Source: Hyphomicrobiales bacterium (GTDB lineage Bacteria; Pseudomonadota; Alphaproteobacteria; Rhizobiales; Aestuariivirgaceae). From it: a DNA stretch of 64,000 nucleotides. This document shows positions 29,305-39,262 of this stretch, piece after piece; the stretch's first letter is position 1; each line of letters begins with the position of its first letter. Position numbers and translations under genes: made by a program. Under the pieces are notes generated by a model that had not been told where the DNA came from, made no database searches, and was given only the letters and a program-made list of their open reading frames with translations. The stretch lies in the NCBI GenBank assembly GCA_016185245.1, contig JACPNZ010000022.1:1-64000 (forward strand), read 5' to 3'.

Positions 29305-30477
29305 ATGACTTCCCCTCGCCCGTCCTTTGCCATTCTGGTGGCGATCAGCGCCATCGGTCCGCTCGCCCTCAACATCTTCATTCCGTCGATGCCCGGCCTG
29401 CAGCGGGAATTCGCCGTGAGCTACGGCACGGCCCAGTTGACACTTACCCTCTATCTGATCGGCATGGCCGCCTGCCAGCTGATCTACGGCCCCTTGTCGG
29501 ATCGCCTTGGGCGGCGGCCCCTGCTGATCGGCGGCATGGCGGTATTCGTCGTCGCCAGCGTGCTCGCCGCTCTTGCCCCCACCATTGGCCTGCTGATTGC
29601 CGCGCGGCTCTTCCAGGCGCTGGGCGGGGCGGCGGGGATCGTGCTGGCCCGCGCCATGGTGCGCGACCTCTACGACCGGGCCAAGGCGGCGAGTGTCATC
29701 TCCTATATCACCATGGCCTTCGTCGTCGCCCCCATGGTGGCGCCGGCGATGGGCGGGGTGATCGACCGTTATGCCGCCTGGCGCGCCGATTTCTGGCTGC
29801 TGTCGGCGATCGGCGCCATCGTTCTGGCCTTCGCCTGGTTTCATCTGCCCGAAACCCATGAGCAGCGCGGCGGCAGCACCTCGGCCACCGGATTGCTCGA
29901 TGCGGCGGGAAGGCTTTTCGCCACGGCGGCCTTCCGTAGTTACACCCTGACGCTCGCCTTCACCTCGGCGGTATTCTTCGCCTTCCTCGGCGGGGCGCCA
30001 CACATCATGGTCGATGTCCTGAAGCGCACGCCGATGGAGTACGGCCTGTGGTTCTTCCTGGTGTCGTTCGGCTACATGCTCGGCAACTACTCCTCCGGCC
30101 GTTTCACCGAGCGCACCGGCATCGATCGCATGATGCTCTATGGCTGCGCCATCACCTTGGGCGGCGGCCTCTTGAGCCTGGCGGCCGCCGTCTCGGGATT
30201 GCTCTCGCCCGCTACTCTGTTCCTGCCCATGGCGCTGGCCGCCCTCGGCAACGGCCTCACCATTCCCAACGGCACGACCGGCGCCATCAGCGTCGATCAG
30301 CGGCTCACCGGCTCGGCCGCCGGCTGGGCCGGCTTCGCCCAGATGGCCTGCGGTGCGGCGGCCTCGCAACTGGTGGGGTCGCTGCAGAACGGCTTTCCCC
30401 TGGCGGTGTTCTGGTTCATGGCGGTGGCCAGTGTCCTCGCCATCCTTACCCATTGGCACGCCATGGCTCGGGCCTGA
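29305..30477 (+). CDS. Bcr/CflA-type MFS drug-efflux transporter
   Basis: SAIGPLALNIFIPSMPGLQREF...YGPLSDRLGRRPLLIGG. Confidence 0.9.
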   Translation: MTSPRPSFAILVAISAIGPLALNIFIPSMPGLQREFAVSYGTAQLTLTLYLIGMAACQLIYGPLSDRLGRRPLLIGGMAVFVVASVLAALAPTIGLLIAARLFQALGGAAGIVLARAMVRDLYDRAKAASVISYITMAFVVAPMVAPAMGGVIDRYAAWRADFWLLSAIGAIVLAFAWFHLPETHEQRGGSTSATGLLDAAGRLFATAAFRSYTLTLAFTSAVFFAFLGGAPHIMVDVLKRTPMEYGLWFFLVSFGYMLGNYSSGRFTERTGIDRMMLYGCAITLGGGLLSLAAAVSGLLSPATLFLPMALAALGNGLTIPNGTTGAISVDQRLTGSAAGWAGFAQMACGAAASQLVGSLQNGFPLAVFWFMAVASVLAILTHWHAMARA

Positions 30478-30735
30478 CGGGGCTGGCAAGAGACAAGGAA
30501 TTGCCAGGGCCTGGTTCGCCGCCACCCGCGCCCCGGCCGCAGGCCCATGGCGATCGGCGGTGTTGGTCATCGCCAGTGTCCTCGCCGGTCGCGGTGCGCA
30601 ATGGCGCTGGCGGCAGGGTGCTGCGAATTGTGTTGGCGGTGGCGCACCGGTGGATTTAGAGTTCCTCCGCAGGCGGGGAGTGAAACGTCATTTTACCGCG
30701 ATATGAATTGGCGACTCACAGAGGAGAGGAAGTTC

Positions 30736-31272
30736 ATGAAATCGATAATTTCCGCACTTGCCATCTACACGGTTGCGGCACTCGTCGTTGGCGGGCTCGC
30801 GGGGCTCGCCGTGATGTATTCCGGCATCTTCAACGTCGCCGCGACGGTCGAGGACGCAGCACCGCTAAAGTGGGTGCTGGTCACCACCCGTGAAGCCGCC
30901 ATACAAAGCCGGGCCAAGGCCATTCAGGTGCCGGAGCTGGGTGGGACGACGCAGGTGGAGAACGGGTTTCGCTTCTTCCGGCAGGAATGCGCCATGTGCC
31001 ACACCCCGCCGGGCCAGGTGGGGACGATGATGTCGAAGGGACTCAATCCCGCGCCACCGCCGCTCGCCGGACTGGTGGAAGATATGACCGACGCTGAGCT
31101 GTTCTGGGTGACCGAGAACGGCATCAGATTTACCGGCATGCCCGCCTGGTATCCGACCCATGTCGATCGCGACCTCTGGGACGTGGTCGCCTTCATGCGG
31201 GCCGCGACTGCCATGAAAGCCGCCGACTACGAAGCGCTGGACCGGCGCATCTTGCCCGGACCGCAGCACTAG
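30736..31272 (+). CDS. Membrane-anchored c-type cytochrome
   Basis: N-terminal TM, CAMCH haem motif, FTGMPAWYPTHVDRDLWDVVAFM. Confidence 0.85.
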   Translation: MKSIISALAIYTVAALVVGGLAGLAVMYSGIFNVAATVEDAAPLKWVLVTTREAAIQSRAKAIQVPELGGTTQVENGFRFFRQECAMCHTPPGQVGTMMSKGLNPAPPPLAGLVEDMTDAELFWVTENGIRFTGMPAWYPTHVDRDLWDVVAFMRAATAMKAADYEALDRRILPGPQH

Positions 31273-31279
31273 GGAATTT

Positions 31280-31306
31280 CCCGGCGAAGCTGCAGACTTC
31301 GCCGGG
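31280..31306. repeat. Perfect hairpin after cytochrome gene (possible terminator without U tract)
   Basis: cccggcgaag-ctgcaga-cttcgccggg. Confidence 0.6.
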
Positions 31307-31312
31307 AGGATA

Positions 31313-31414
31313 GGCTCGCTGCAGGACAGCTTTCGCCTGGCGATGTTCTGGTTCATGGCGGTGGCCAGCGTCCTCGCCATCCTCACCCATTGGTGCGCCA
31401 TGTCCCGCGCCTGA
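31313..31414 (+). pseudogene. Orphan 3' end of a Bcr/CflA-type MFS gene
   Basis: Encodes SLQDSFRLAMFWFMAVASVLAILTHWCAMSRA-stop versus SLQNGFPLAVFWFMAVASVLAILTHWHAMARA-stop at 30478. Confidence 0.85.
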
Positions 31415-31433
31415 CGGGGGGTCAAAAAAACAT

Positions 31434-31491
31434 TCAACCAGACGGTTGACTCTTGGAAAACTTTGTCCTATACACTCAACCAAATGGTTGA
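31434..31491 (+). promoter_or_regulatory. Sigma70-type promoter flanked by two palindromic operators
   Basis: TTGACT 31446-31451, 17 bp, TATACA 31469-31474; tcaaccagacggttga 31434-31449 and tcaaccaaatggttga 31476-31491. Confidence 0.8.
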
Positions 31492-31509
31492 ATGAAAGTT
31501 CGGCCATGA

Positions 31510-31794
31510 GGTTTCAGACAGCAGAAGCACATCGGCATGATGCAGCAGATGACCTCGGCCTTCACCGGCGCCCATCAACTCGACCTGCTCATCGACGACG
31601 GCAGCCATGTCGCCGTACGCGGTCATTGGAACGGCACCCACACCGGCGACTTCGACGGCATGCGGGCGACCGGCAGGCCGGTCAGCTTCACCTGGATCGA
31701 TATTTTCGAGATCAGAAACGGCAAGGTGGTGCGCGAGGCCTTCGAGACGAATCCGATGGCGATTATGGCGCAGATCGACGCCATGGCCGCCTGA
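31510..31794 (+). pseudogene. N-terminally truncated SnoaL-like/ester cyclase (NTF2 fold) gene
   Basis: GFRQQKHIGMMQQMTSAFTGAHQLDLLIDDGSHVAVRGHWNGTHTGDFDGMRATGRPVSFTWIDIFEIRNGKVVREAFETNP matches only the C-terminal ~2/3 of such proteins; in-frame TGA at 31507. A start at 31537 would give an 85-aa protein. Confidence 0.6.
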
Positions 31795-31831
31795 CATTGA
31801 CGCAGGCCCGCCTTTCCTGAACAGGAGTGTG

Positions 31832-32167
31832 ATGGCGACGGCTGATTCCTACGATCTCGACCGGATCTTCCATGCCCTGGCGGACCCCACACGGCGGTCT
31901 ATCCTGCGGCAGATCGCCGAGGGTGAACATTCGATCTCGGCCATCGCCCGGCCCCATGATCTGACTTTCGCTGCCATCTCCAAGCACCTCAAGGTTCTCG
32001 AACGGGCCCGCCTCATCGGCCGCCGCAAGGATGGCAGTTTCCAGATGATCAGTCTCAATCCCGAGGCCCTGAAGAATGCCGATCGCTGGCTGAGCTATTA
32101 CCAGAAATTCTGGAACCTCCGCCTCGAAGCCCTGAAAGACCTGCTGGAACGGAAGGAAAGACCATGA
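31832..32167 (+). CDS. ArsR-family winged-helix regulator
   Basis: DRIFHALADPTRRSILRQIAEGEHSISAIARPHDLTFAAISKHLKVLERARLIGRRKDGSFQMISLNPE. Confidence 0.92.
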   Translation: MATADSYDLDRIFHALADPTRRSILRQIAEGEHSISAIARPHDLTFAAISKHLKVLERARLIGRRKDGSFQMISLNPEALKNADRWLSYYQKFWNLRLEALKDLLERKERP

Positions 32168-32592
32168 CCGCCACTCTCAGTCTCGAAACCTCGATCATCG
32201 TCGAGGCGCCGCGCTCCAAGGTCTTTGCGGCGTGGACCGACGCCAGCCTGATCCGCAAATGGTTCGCGCCGGGGACGATGAAGGTTTCCGCCGCCTCGGC
32301 CGACGCCCGGGTGGGCGGCAGCTATTCGATCGCCATGAAAGGCGAGGAAGCGGCACCTACCGTCACCGGCGAATACCGCGAGGTGGTGAAGAACCAGCGT
32401 CTGGTGTTCACCTGGGGATGGGAAGGCGACCCCAGCCCCAAGACCCTGGTGACCGTCACTTTCCGCGATGCCAAGGGCGGCACTAAGGTTGTGGTGAAGC
32501 ACGCGCGCTTCGCCGACGAGAACTCCCGCGCCAGGCATCTCGACGGCTGGAACGGCTGCCTCGCCAATCTCAAGACATATCTTGCCGCCTGA
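32164..32592 (+). CDS. SRPBCC (AHSA1-like) domain protein
   Basis: SIIVEAPRSKVFAAWTDASLIRKWFAPGTMKV...HLDGWNGCLANLKTYLA. Confidence 0.92.
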   Translation: MTATLSLETSIIVEAPRSKVFAAWTDASLIRKWFAPGTMKVSAASADARVGGSYSIAMKGEEAAPTVTGEYREVVKNQRLVFTWGWEGDPSPKTLVTVTFRDAKGGTKVVVKHARFADENSRARHLDGWNGCLANLKTYLAA

Positions 32593-32649
32593 ACGGGTTC
32601 CGACACTGTTGAAGTGTGCTACCATGATGGCCTCAGCTTGGAGGCTTCC

Positions 32650-33150
32650 ATGGACAGCGACGCACTCAAATCGATCCAGGCGCCCCTCAAGGCCCGCTAC
32701 CGGGACGAACCCGCGGCTGCGCTGATCACACTCAAGGCCGAGGGCGAGGTCGGCGATGGAGTGACCTGTTCGGTTGCCACCGCCCGCGCCATGGTCGAGG
32801 CCGGCCTCCATCCGGCGACCGGCGGCGATGATTTCCATGCCTGTTCCGGTGACATGCTGCTACAGGCCCTCGTCGCCTGCGCCGGGGTGACGCTCAACGC
32901 GGTGGCGACCGCCCTGGCCATTCCCATCGACGGGGCGAAGCTCCGGGCCGAGGGCGATCTCGATTTCCGCGGCACCCTTGGCGTCGAGCGCACTGCCCCG
33001 GTGGGATTCCGGGCCATCCGCCTGTTCTTCGATATGCCGGCAAGCGTCACTCCCGAGCAGCGCGCGACCTTGCAGAAACTCACCGAACGCTATTGCGTGG
33101 TTTACCAGACGCTGCGAGCAAGCCCGCCCATCGCCGTGGCAATGACCTGA
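32650..33150 (+). CDS. OsmC family protein
   Basis: HPATGGDDFHACSGDMLLQALVACAGVTLNAVA...ERYCVVYQTL. Confidence 0.9.
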   Translation: MDSDALKSIQAPLKARYRDEPAAALITLKAEGEVGDGVTCSVATARAMVEAGLHPATGGDDFHACSGDMLLQALVACAGVTLNAVATALAIPIDGAKLRAEGDLDFRGTLGVERTAPVGFRAIRLFFDMPASVTPEQRATLQKLTERYCVVYQTLRASPPIAVAMT

Positions 33151-33230
33151 CGTCTGGGCGGCGGCCATGTTGCCGCCCCAGCCCGGAGTCATGAAGGCGC
33201 CGGAGCGATTTTCCAGCAAGGAGGTTCAGC

Positions 33231-33665
33231 ATGAGCATCCAGTCCATACTCTCTCGCAAGGGCAGCAAGGTGGTGACGCTGGCAGCCGACGTGAAAGTCG
33301 GCGTTGCCGCGCACCGGCTGCGGCTTGATGGCATCGGCGCCGTGGTGGTGACCGGCGCCGGCGGTGCCCTCGAAGGCGTGCTGTCGGAGCGCGACATCGT
33401 CCATGGGCTCACCGAGCACGGTGCCGCGGTGACCGACCTGCCGGTATCGGCGCTCATGACCCGCCATGTCGTTACCTGCCGGCCCGATGCCAGCGTGCGC
33501 GACGTCATGCGGCTGATGACCCAGCACCGCATCCGTCATGTCCCGGTGGTCGACAATGGTATCTTGCGCGGCATCGTCTCGATCGGTGACGTGGTGAAGA
33601 GCCGTCTCGAGGACATGGAGATGGAGACCAACGTGCTGCACGACTACGTGGTGGCCAAGGCCTGA
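33231..33665 (+). CDS. CBS domain protein
   Basis: Two CBS repeats ([53 protein letters not shown]). Confidence 0.92.
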   Translation: MSIQSILSRKGSKVVTLAADVKVGVAAHRLRLDGIGAVVVTGAGGALEGVLSERDIVHGLTEHGAAVTDLPVSALMTRHVVTCRPDASVRDVMRLMTQHRIRHVPVVDNGILRGIVSIGDVVKSRLEDMEMETNVLHDYVVAKA

Positions 33666-33729
33666 TCCTGACAGAAGGCGTCAGCAGGGCGGCTTTGCCC
33701 CCGGGCGTGGCCGCGACTATATAGGGCCA

Positions 33730-36072
33730 ATGGGTCATTCACGTCAGGACGGCGGATTCGCCGAAGCGCCGCTTCAGCCGATTGCCGGCTATGAGGATTT
33801 GCCGGCAGCGCCGCGCGCCGGGCTCGAAGGCCTGCGCCCGGAATTCACCGCCCTTCCCCTGTTCGCTCCGCACAAGCCGCCCAAGCCAGAGAAATCCGAG
33901 GGCGGCCGGCCACTGCGCATCGTCTCGGAGTTCGAACCCAAGGGCGACCAGCCCACGGCCATCGCCGAGCTCGTTGCCGGCATCACCGCGACGGAACGCG
34001 ACCAGGTGCTCTTGGGCGTCACCGGCTCGGGCAAGACTTTCACCATGGCCAAGGTGATCGAGGCGACCCAGCGCCCGGCCCTGGTGCTGGCGCCCAACAA
34101 GACGCTGGCCGCCCAGCTCTATGGCGAGTTCCAGAGCTTCTTCCCCGACAATGCGGTGGAGTATTTCGTCTCCTATTACGACTACTACACCCCTGAGGCC
34201 TATGTGCCGCGCACCGACACCTATATCGAGAAGGAAAGCTCGATCAACGAGCAGATCGACCGCATGCGCCATTCGGCGACCCGGGCGCTTCTCGAACGCG
34301 ACGACGTCATCGTGGTGGCGAGCGTTTCCTGCATCTACGGCATCGGCGACGTCGAAACCTATTCGGCCATGACCTTCGCCATCAAGAAGGGCCAGCGCTA
34401 CGCCCAGCGCGCCCTCCTCGCCGATCTGGTGGCGCTCCATTACAAGCGCAACGACCAGAACTTCGTCCGCGGCTCCTTCCGGGTGCGCGGTGACACGATC
34501 GAACTATTTCCGTCGCATTTCGAGGACCGCGCCTGGCGCATCTCGCTGTTTGGCGACGAGGTCGAAGCGATTGCCGAATTCGATCCCCTGACCGGCCACA
34601 AGACCGCCGAGCTCGACCAGGTGAAGGTCTATTCCAACTCCCACTATGTGACGCCCAAGCCGACGCTCGAACAGGCGGTGCGCCGCATCAAGGACGACCT
34701 GCGCCTGCGTCTCGCCGAGTTCAACGCCGCCGGCCGCATTCTCGAAGCCCAGCGCCTGGAACAGCGATCCATGTTCGACATCGAGATGATGATGGCCACC
34801 GGCTCCTGTGCCGGCATCGAGAATTACTCGCGCTATCTGACCGGCCGCAAGCCCGGCGAGCCGCCGCCCACCTTGTTCGAGTACCTCCCCGACAACGCGC
34901 TCGTCTTCATCGACGAAAGTCATGTCACCATCCCGCAGATCGGCGGCATGTTCCGCGGCGACTTCAACCGTAAGGCGACGCTGGCGGAATTCGGTTTCAG
35001 ACTGCCGTCCTGCATCGACAATAGGCCCCTGCGCTTCGAGGAATGGGACGCCATGCGGCCCCAGACGGTGTGCGTTTCGGCCACCCCCGGCGCCTGGGAG
35101 ATGAAGCAGACCGGCGGGGTTTTCGCCGAACAGGTAATCCGCCCGACCGGCCTCATCGATCCGCCGGTCCTTATCCGCCCGGTGAAAAACCAGGTTGACG
35201 ATCTGATTGCCGAATGCCGCGAGGTGGCCCGCGCCGGCTATCGCACTTTGGTGACCACGCTGACCAAACGCATGGCCGAGGATTTGACCGAATACATGCA
35301 CGAGCAGGGCATTCGCGTCCGCTACATGCACTCCGACATCGAGACCCTGGAGCGCATCGAGATCATCCGCGATCTCCGCCTCGGCGCCTTCGACGTGCTG
35401 ATCGGCATCAATCTGTTGCGCGAAGGTCTCGACATTCCCGAATGCGCTTTGGTGGCGATCCTCGATGCCGACAAGGAAGGTTTCCTGCGCTCCGAGACTT
35501 CCTTGATCCAGACCATTGGCCGGGCGGCGCGCAATGTCGACGGCAAGGTCATTCTCTATGCCGATCGGATGACCGGCTCGATGACCCGGGCCATCGCCGA
35601 GACCGACCGGCGGCGGGAGAAGCAGCACGCCTTCAATGAAGCGAACGGCATCACCCCCCAGTCGATCAAGCGCAACATCTCCGACATACTGCATTCGGTC
35701 TACGAGCGCGATCACGTGCGCGTCGATGCCGGCCTGGCCGAGGACGGCGCTCCGTTAATCGGCCACAATCTCGAGAAGGTCGTGGCCGACATGGAAAAGC
35801 GCATGCGCGACGCCGCCGCCAATCTCGAATTCGAAGAAGCCGCCAGATTGCGCGACGAAGTCAAGCGCCTCAAGGCGGTGGAACTGGCGGTGATGGACGA
35901 TCCGCTAGCCCGCGATCACCCTTCTCCCCAACGGGGAGAAGGTGCCCGAAGGGCGGATGAGGGGTCAACTATCCAATCCCCCATCGCCTCCTGGCCGAAC
36001 CCTGCCCCGCGCAAGCCCGGTTCGAAGGGCGGCAAGCCGGGAACAAGGGCGTGGCGGGGTCCGAAGCGGTAG
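33730..36072 (+). CDS. uvrB: Excinuclease ABC subunit UvrB
   Basis: [39 protein letters not shown]...[14 protein letters not shown]-terminal UVR domain. Confidence 0.98.
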   Translation: MGHSRQDGGFAEAPLQPIAGYEDLPAAPRAGLEGLRPEFTALPLFAPHKPPKPEKSEGGRPLRIVSEFEPKGDQPTAIAELVAGITATERDQVLLGVTGSGKTFTMAKVIEATQRPALVLAPNKTLAAQLYGEFQSFFPDNAVEYFVSYYDYYTPEAYVPRTDTYIEKESSINEQIDRMRHSATRALLERDDVIVVASVSCIYGIGDVETYSAMTFAIKKGQRYAQRALLADLVALHYKRNDQNFVRGSFRVRGDTIELFPSHFEDRAWRISLFGDEVEAIAEFDPLTGHKTAELDQVKVYSNSHYVTPKPTLEQAVRRIKDDLRLRLAEFNAAGRILEAQRLEQRSMFDIEMMMATGSCAGIENYSRYLTGRKPGEPPPTLFEYLPDNALVFIDESHVTIPQIGGMFRGDFNRKATLAEFGFRLPSCIDNRPLRFEEWDAMRPQTVCVSATPGAWEMKQTGGVFAEQVIRPTGLIDPPVLIRPVKNQVDDLIAECREVARAGYRTLVTTLTKRMAEDLTEYMHEQGIRVRYMHSDIETLERIEIIRDLRLGAFDVLIGINLLREGLDIPECALVAILDADKEGFLRSETSLIQTIGRAARNVDGKVILYADRMTGSMTRAIAETDRRREKQHAFNEANGITPQSIKRNISDILHSVYERDHVRVDAGLAEDGAPLIGHNLEKVVADMEKRMRDAAANLEFEEAARLRDEVKRLKAVELAVMDDPLARDHPSPQRGEGARRADEGSTIQSPIASWPNPAPRKPGSKGGKPGTRAWRGPKR
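35918..35965. repeat. Palindromic repeat element inside the uvrB reading frame
   Basis: ccttctcccc-aac-ggggagaagg (35920-35942) plus tail tgcccgaagggcggatgagggg; encodes [16 protein letters not shown]. Confidence 0.85.
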
Positions 36073-36104
36073 AAGGCGCATGACTCCTGTGATAGGAAAG
36101 CGGC

Positions 36105-36293
36105 ATGACCAAGCTTGAGAAGATCGAACAGGACATCGGCGACCTCAGCCCCGAGGACGTCGCCAAGCTGGCCGAGTATCGCGCCGAGCTGTGGGACCGC
36201 CAGATCGAGGCCGACGCCAAGGCCGGCCGGCTGGACGGGCTGGTGGAACAGGCGAAGATGGACATAGCAGCCGGGAAAATCCGGCCGCTATGA
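36105..36293 (+). CDS. Antitoxin-like small protein (TA pair remnant)
   Basis: MTKLEKIEQDIGDLSPEDVAKLAEYRAELWDRQIEADAKAGRLDGLVEQAKMDIAAGKIRPL resembles antitoxins preceding ParE/RelE-like toxins. Confidence 0.6.
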   Translation: MTKLEKIEQDIGDLSPEDVAKLAEYRAELWDRQIEADAKAGRLDGLVEQAKMDIAAGKIRPL

Positions 36294-36454
36294 AGCACGT
36301 CACAACGAAGTCGTTCTGGAAGTGCTTCGAGGAACTTCCAGAGGACATACGTGGCCTCGCCGAACAGAACTACGAGCTGCTGAAATGTGCCCGGTCCAGA
36401 TACATCAGTTTCCGCAACCCCGCGACTTGCACATTCTGCGGCAACCGTTTCTAA
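36290..36454 (+). pseudogene. Truncated ParE/RelE-like toxin gene
   Basis: MKHVTTKSFWKCFEELPEDIRGLAEQNYELLK matches the start of such toxins; then diverges (CARSRYISFRNPATCTFCGNRF-stop). ATGA overlap with antitoxin gene. Confidence 0.6.
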
Positions 36455-36517
36455 CGGATGCCGCGCCAGACGAGCTCGGTCTCGCGGTCGGCGAAGCTCC
36501 GGATCATGGGTTGTCAC

Positions 36518-36551
36518 AACGCATGACGTTATATAACGCAAGACGTTATAG
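36518..36551. repeat. Two tandem 17-bp near-identical repeats
   Basis: aacgcatgacgttatat / aacgcaagacgttatag. Confidence 0.85.
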
Positions 36552-36557
36552 GCACTC

Positions 36558-37016
36558 CTATTCCTCCCATCGCGGATACTGCTCCGGCGCCTTGCCTTCG
36601 GATTTCACCACGCGCGGGTATTTGGTTTTGGCGAGCTTGGGGCCGATGCCGAGGCGCTCGGTCTTGAACAGCCATTCGTCGCCGTAGTCGAACATGAACA
36701 AGAGCTTCGCCTTGTCCTTGGCGTAGGCCTCGGCAACGCTGGTCTTCTTGACGCTTCGCGCCCCCTCAGTGGGCTCACCCATGTCGGCGAAGAGCTCGAA
36801 TTTCACCGGCGAGTCGAAATAATTTCCGGTAAGCTTGCTGTAGAACCCGAAGGCATGATCGAAGCCGAAATCGAAGGCCCGGTTGATCGCCTCCGCCAGC
36901 TTGTAAAGGCTGGCGTCCGCCGCAATTTCAATGTCGCGGGATGTGCCGGGTCCAAGCGCCACGCGAATTGTCACGATGTCCGTTGACGTGGTCTCCTTCT
37001 TCCTCACCTCGGGCAT
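36558..37016 (-). CDS. Plasmid pRiA4b ORF-3-like domain protein
   Basis: IVTIRVALGPGTSRDIEIAADASLYKLAEAINRAFDFGFDHAFGFY...FMFDYGDEWLF. Confidence 0.7.
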   Translation of the reverse strand: MPEVRKKETTSTDIVTIRVALGPGTSRDIEIAADASLYKLAEAINRAFDFGFDHAFGFYSKLTGNYFDSPVKFELFADMGEPTEGARSVKKTSVAEAYAKDKAKLLFMFDYGDEWLFKTERLGIGPKLAKTKYPRVVKSEGKAPEQYPRWEE

Positions 37017-37219
37017 GACCGGCGCCTCCTTTGGCCTTTGATCCGGCACCAGATTGGCCAAATCGCCCTCTCCCGGCAAGCGGCCCCCTCCAAAACCCTG
37101 CCCTTCTGCCAAATTTCAGCCTATGTTAAGGCTATGACAAGACAATTGCCCAGGGAGCGTGGGCTCTATCGCGTTCCGGGGCCAATTTGTGCCGCTTGTA
37201 CTCACGGAGACCCCTGCAG

Positions 37220-37636
37220 ATGCAACTGCCTCGCGCCCTCAGCCGTACCGCCCTCCTGGCCTTCATCGGCCTTGCCATTTCGGCCTGCTCCTTCGGCGGC
37301 GGTGGTGGCGGTGGCACCGGTCCCGATATTACCGCCGGCCCGTCGGTCATGTCGGCAGTCCAGATCCGCGACGTCCTGTCGGGCAAGAGCTGGAAATTCA
37401 CCGGCCCCAACAATACCGGAACGACACTTTATGCCGCCGACGGCTCGTCCCTGGTCGAAGTCGACGGCAAGGGCACCACCAAGGGCAAATGGCAGACCCA
37501 GGATGGCCAGCTGTGCGAAAGCTTCGAACCGGCCAAGTTCCTGCCCGGCGGGGTGCCGATGAGCTGCTATCCCTTCTCGGCCAGAGGCGACGGCAGCTAC
37601 CAGGCCGGCAAGGCGGTGTTCACCCTCGCCAACTGA
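37220..37636 (+). CDS. Small lipoprotein (paralogue of 39263-39703)
   Basis: Lipobox LAISAC; IRDVLSGKSWKFTGPNNTGTTLYAADGS...KGKW...GQLCESF. Confidence 0.7.
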   Translation: MQLPRALSRTALLAFIGLAISACSFGGGGGGGTGPDITAGPSVMSAVQIRDVLSGKSWKFTGPNNTGTTLYAADGSSLVEVDGKGTTKGKWQTQDGQLCESFEPAKFLPGGVPMSCYPFSARGDGSYQAGKAVFTLAN

Positions 37637-37832
37637 CGGGCGGCCGGCGGGCCAGCTTCGGTCCCGCCACCCGGACCGGCGATCGGGGCGAGACCAACAT
37701 TGTGTCCCGCCGCCATGGACGCCATGGGCAATCTTGGCATTGTAATCCATATTCTCGCCACAGGGCTCGGCCAAGTGTCACCGCCGATGTTATCTATGCG
37801 GCGACACCAAACCCGATGGACGGAGAATCGAA

Positions 37833-38525
37833 ATGAACCCAATACTGACCCGCCGCGGCTTCGCCCTGGCGGGACTTGCGATTGCCGCATTGCCCCTGCC
37901 GGCATGGGCCGACGCGACGCAGCCGCCGTTCGATTCGCCAACTCCCGATCCGGCACTGCTGCCGCCGCCTGAATCGCCCATCGATTATCCTATCCTAACG
38001 GTAGATCTCGGCACCATACCGGCCCAGTTCCGCCGCCAGGAAGTGAAATACGACGGGCCGGAAGCCGCTGGCACCATCATCGTCGATCCCGGCGACCGGT
38101 ATCTCTTCCATGTCCGCGACGGCGGCATGGCGGTGCGCTATGGCGTCGGCGTCGGCCGCGCCGGTTTCGGCTGGTCGGGCGAGGCCAAGGTCGGCATGAA
38201 GCGGCGCTGGCCGCGCTGGGTGCCGCCGCCGGATATGGTGACGCGCGACAAGAATGCGGCAAAATGGGCTAACGGCATGCCGGGCGGCCCCGACAATCCG
38301 CTGGGCGCGCGCGCCCTCTATCTCTTCGCCAAGACGCTCTATGCCAATTACAGCGATACCGGCTACCGCATCCATGGCACCAACGACCCCTCCTCGATCG
38401 GCAAGGCCGTCTCGTCGGGTTGCATCCGCCTGCTCAACCAGGACGTGGCCGAACTCTACGACGAGGTGCCGATCGGCAATCGCGTCGTGGTGCGCCCGGC
38501 AGCACCCGAGCCCATCGAAGGCTGA
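37833..38525 (+). CDS. L,D-transpeptidase (YkuD)
   Basis: [34 protein letters not shown]; twin-Arg-like signal. Confidence 0.95.
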   Translation: MNPILTRRGFALAGLAIAALPLPAWADATQPPFDSPTPDPALLPPPESPIDYPILTVDLGTIPAQFRRQEVKYDGPEAAGTIIVDPGDRYLFHVRDGGMAVRYGVGVGRAGFGWSGEAKVGMKRRWPRWVPPPDMVTRDKNAAKWANGMPGGPDNPLGARALYLFAKTLYANYSDTGYRIHGTNDPSSIGKAVSSGCIRLLNQDVAELYDEVPIGNRVVVRPAAPEPIEG

Positions 38526-38539
38526 CGGGGGATCGCGCC

Positions 38540-39247
38540 ATGACAGGGACTTTCGGCCTGACTTCGATCGGCTTCGATGCCGACGATACGCTGTGGCACA
38601 ATGAGCGCCTGTTCCACATGACCGAGCAGCGCTTCGCCGCTTTGCTGGCGGGGCATGCCGAAGTCCCTCACATCTCGAGCCGACTGCTCGCCGCCGAACG
38701 CCGCAACCTGCAGATCTACGGCTACGGCATCAAGGGTTACACCCTGTCGATGGTGGAAACCGCCATCGAGGTGACCGACGGCAGGGTCGAGGCGAAAGTG
38801 ATCGAGGAGATTCTCGCTTTCGGCCGCGCCATGCTGCGCCATCCGGTGGAGACCCTGCCGCACGCCCGCGAGACCCTGTCGGAGCTTGCCGGCGACTACC
38901 GGCTGATCCTCATCACCAAGGGCGACCTGTTCGACCAGGAGCGCAAGCTCGCCCAGTCGGGCCTCGGCGATTTCTTCTCGGGCGTCGAGATCGTCAGCGA
39001 GAAGACGCCGGAGACCTATGAGCGGGTGTTCCGCCGCCACGGCGACGGAGCCGAGCGCAGCATGATGGTCGGGAATTCGTTGAAGTCGGATATCGTTCCG
39101 GCGATCGCCGCCGGCAGCTGGGGCGTGCACGTGCCGCACCAGCTCACCTGGGCCATCGAGCATGATGCCGCACCGGAGGAAGCGCCACGCTTCCGCCGTG
39201 TCAGCCACCTGGGGGAACTGCAGGAACTCATCCGGCAAATCGCTTGA
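38540..39247 (+). CDS. HAD family hydrolase
   Basis: GFDADDTLWHNERLF; ITKGD; MVGNSLKSDIVPA. Confidence 0.92.
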   Translation: MTGTFGLTSIGFDADDTLWHNERLFHMTEQRFAALLAGHAEVPHISSRLLAAERRNLQIYGYGIKGYTLSMVETAIEVTDGRVEAKVIEEILAFGRAMLRHPVETLPHARETLSELAGDYRLILITKGDLFDQERKLAQSGLGDFFSGVEIVSEKTPETYERVFRRHGDGAERSMMVGNSLKSDIVPAIAAGSWGVHVPHQLTWAIEHDAAPEEAPRFRRVSHLGELQELIRQIA

Positions 39248-39262
39248 AGCAACAACCGGTCT

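Noticed and set aside
37290-37320. Gly-rich stretch after the lipobox as a slippage hotspot
   Set aside because: Only a short glycine linker (ggcggcggtggtggcggtggc), ordinary for lipoproteins.
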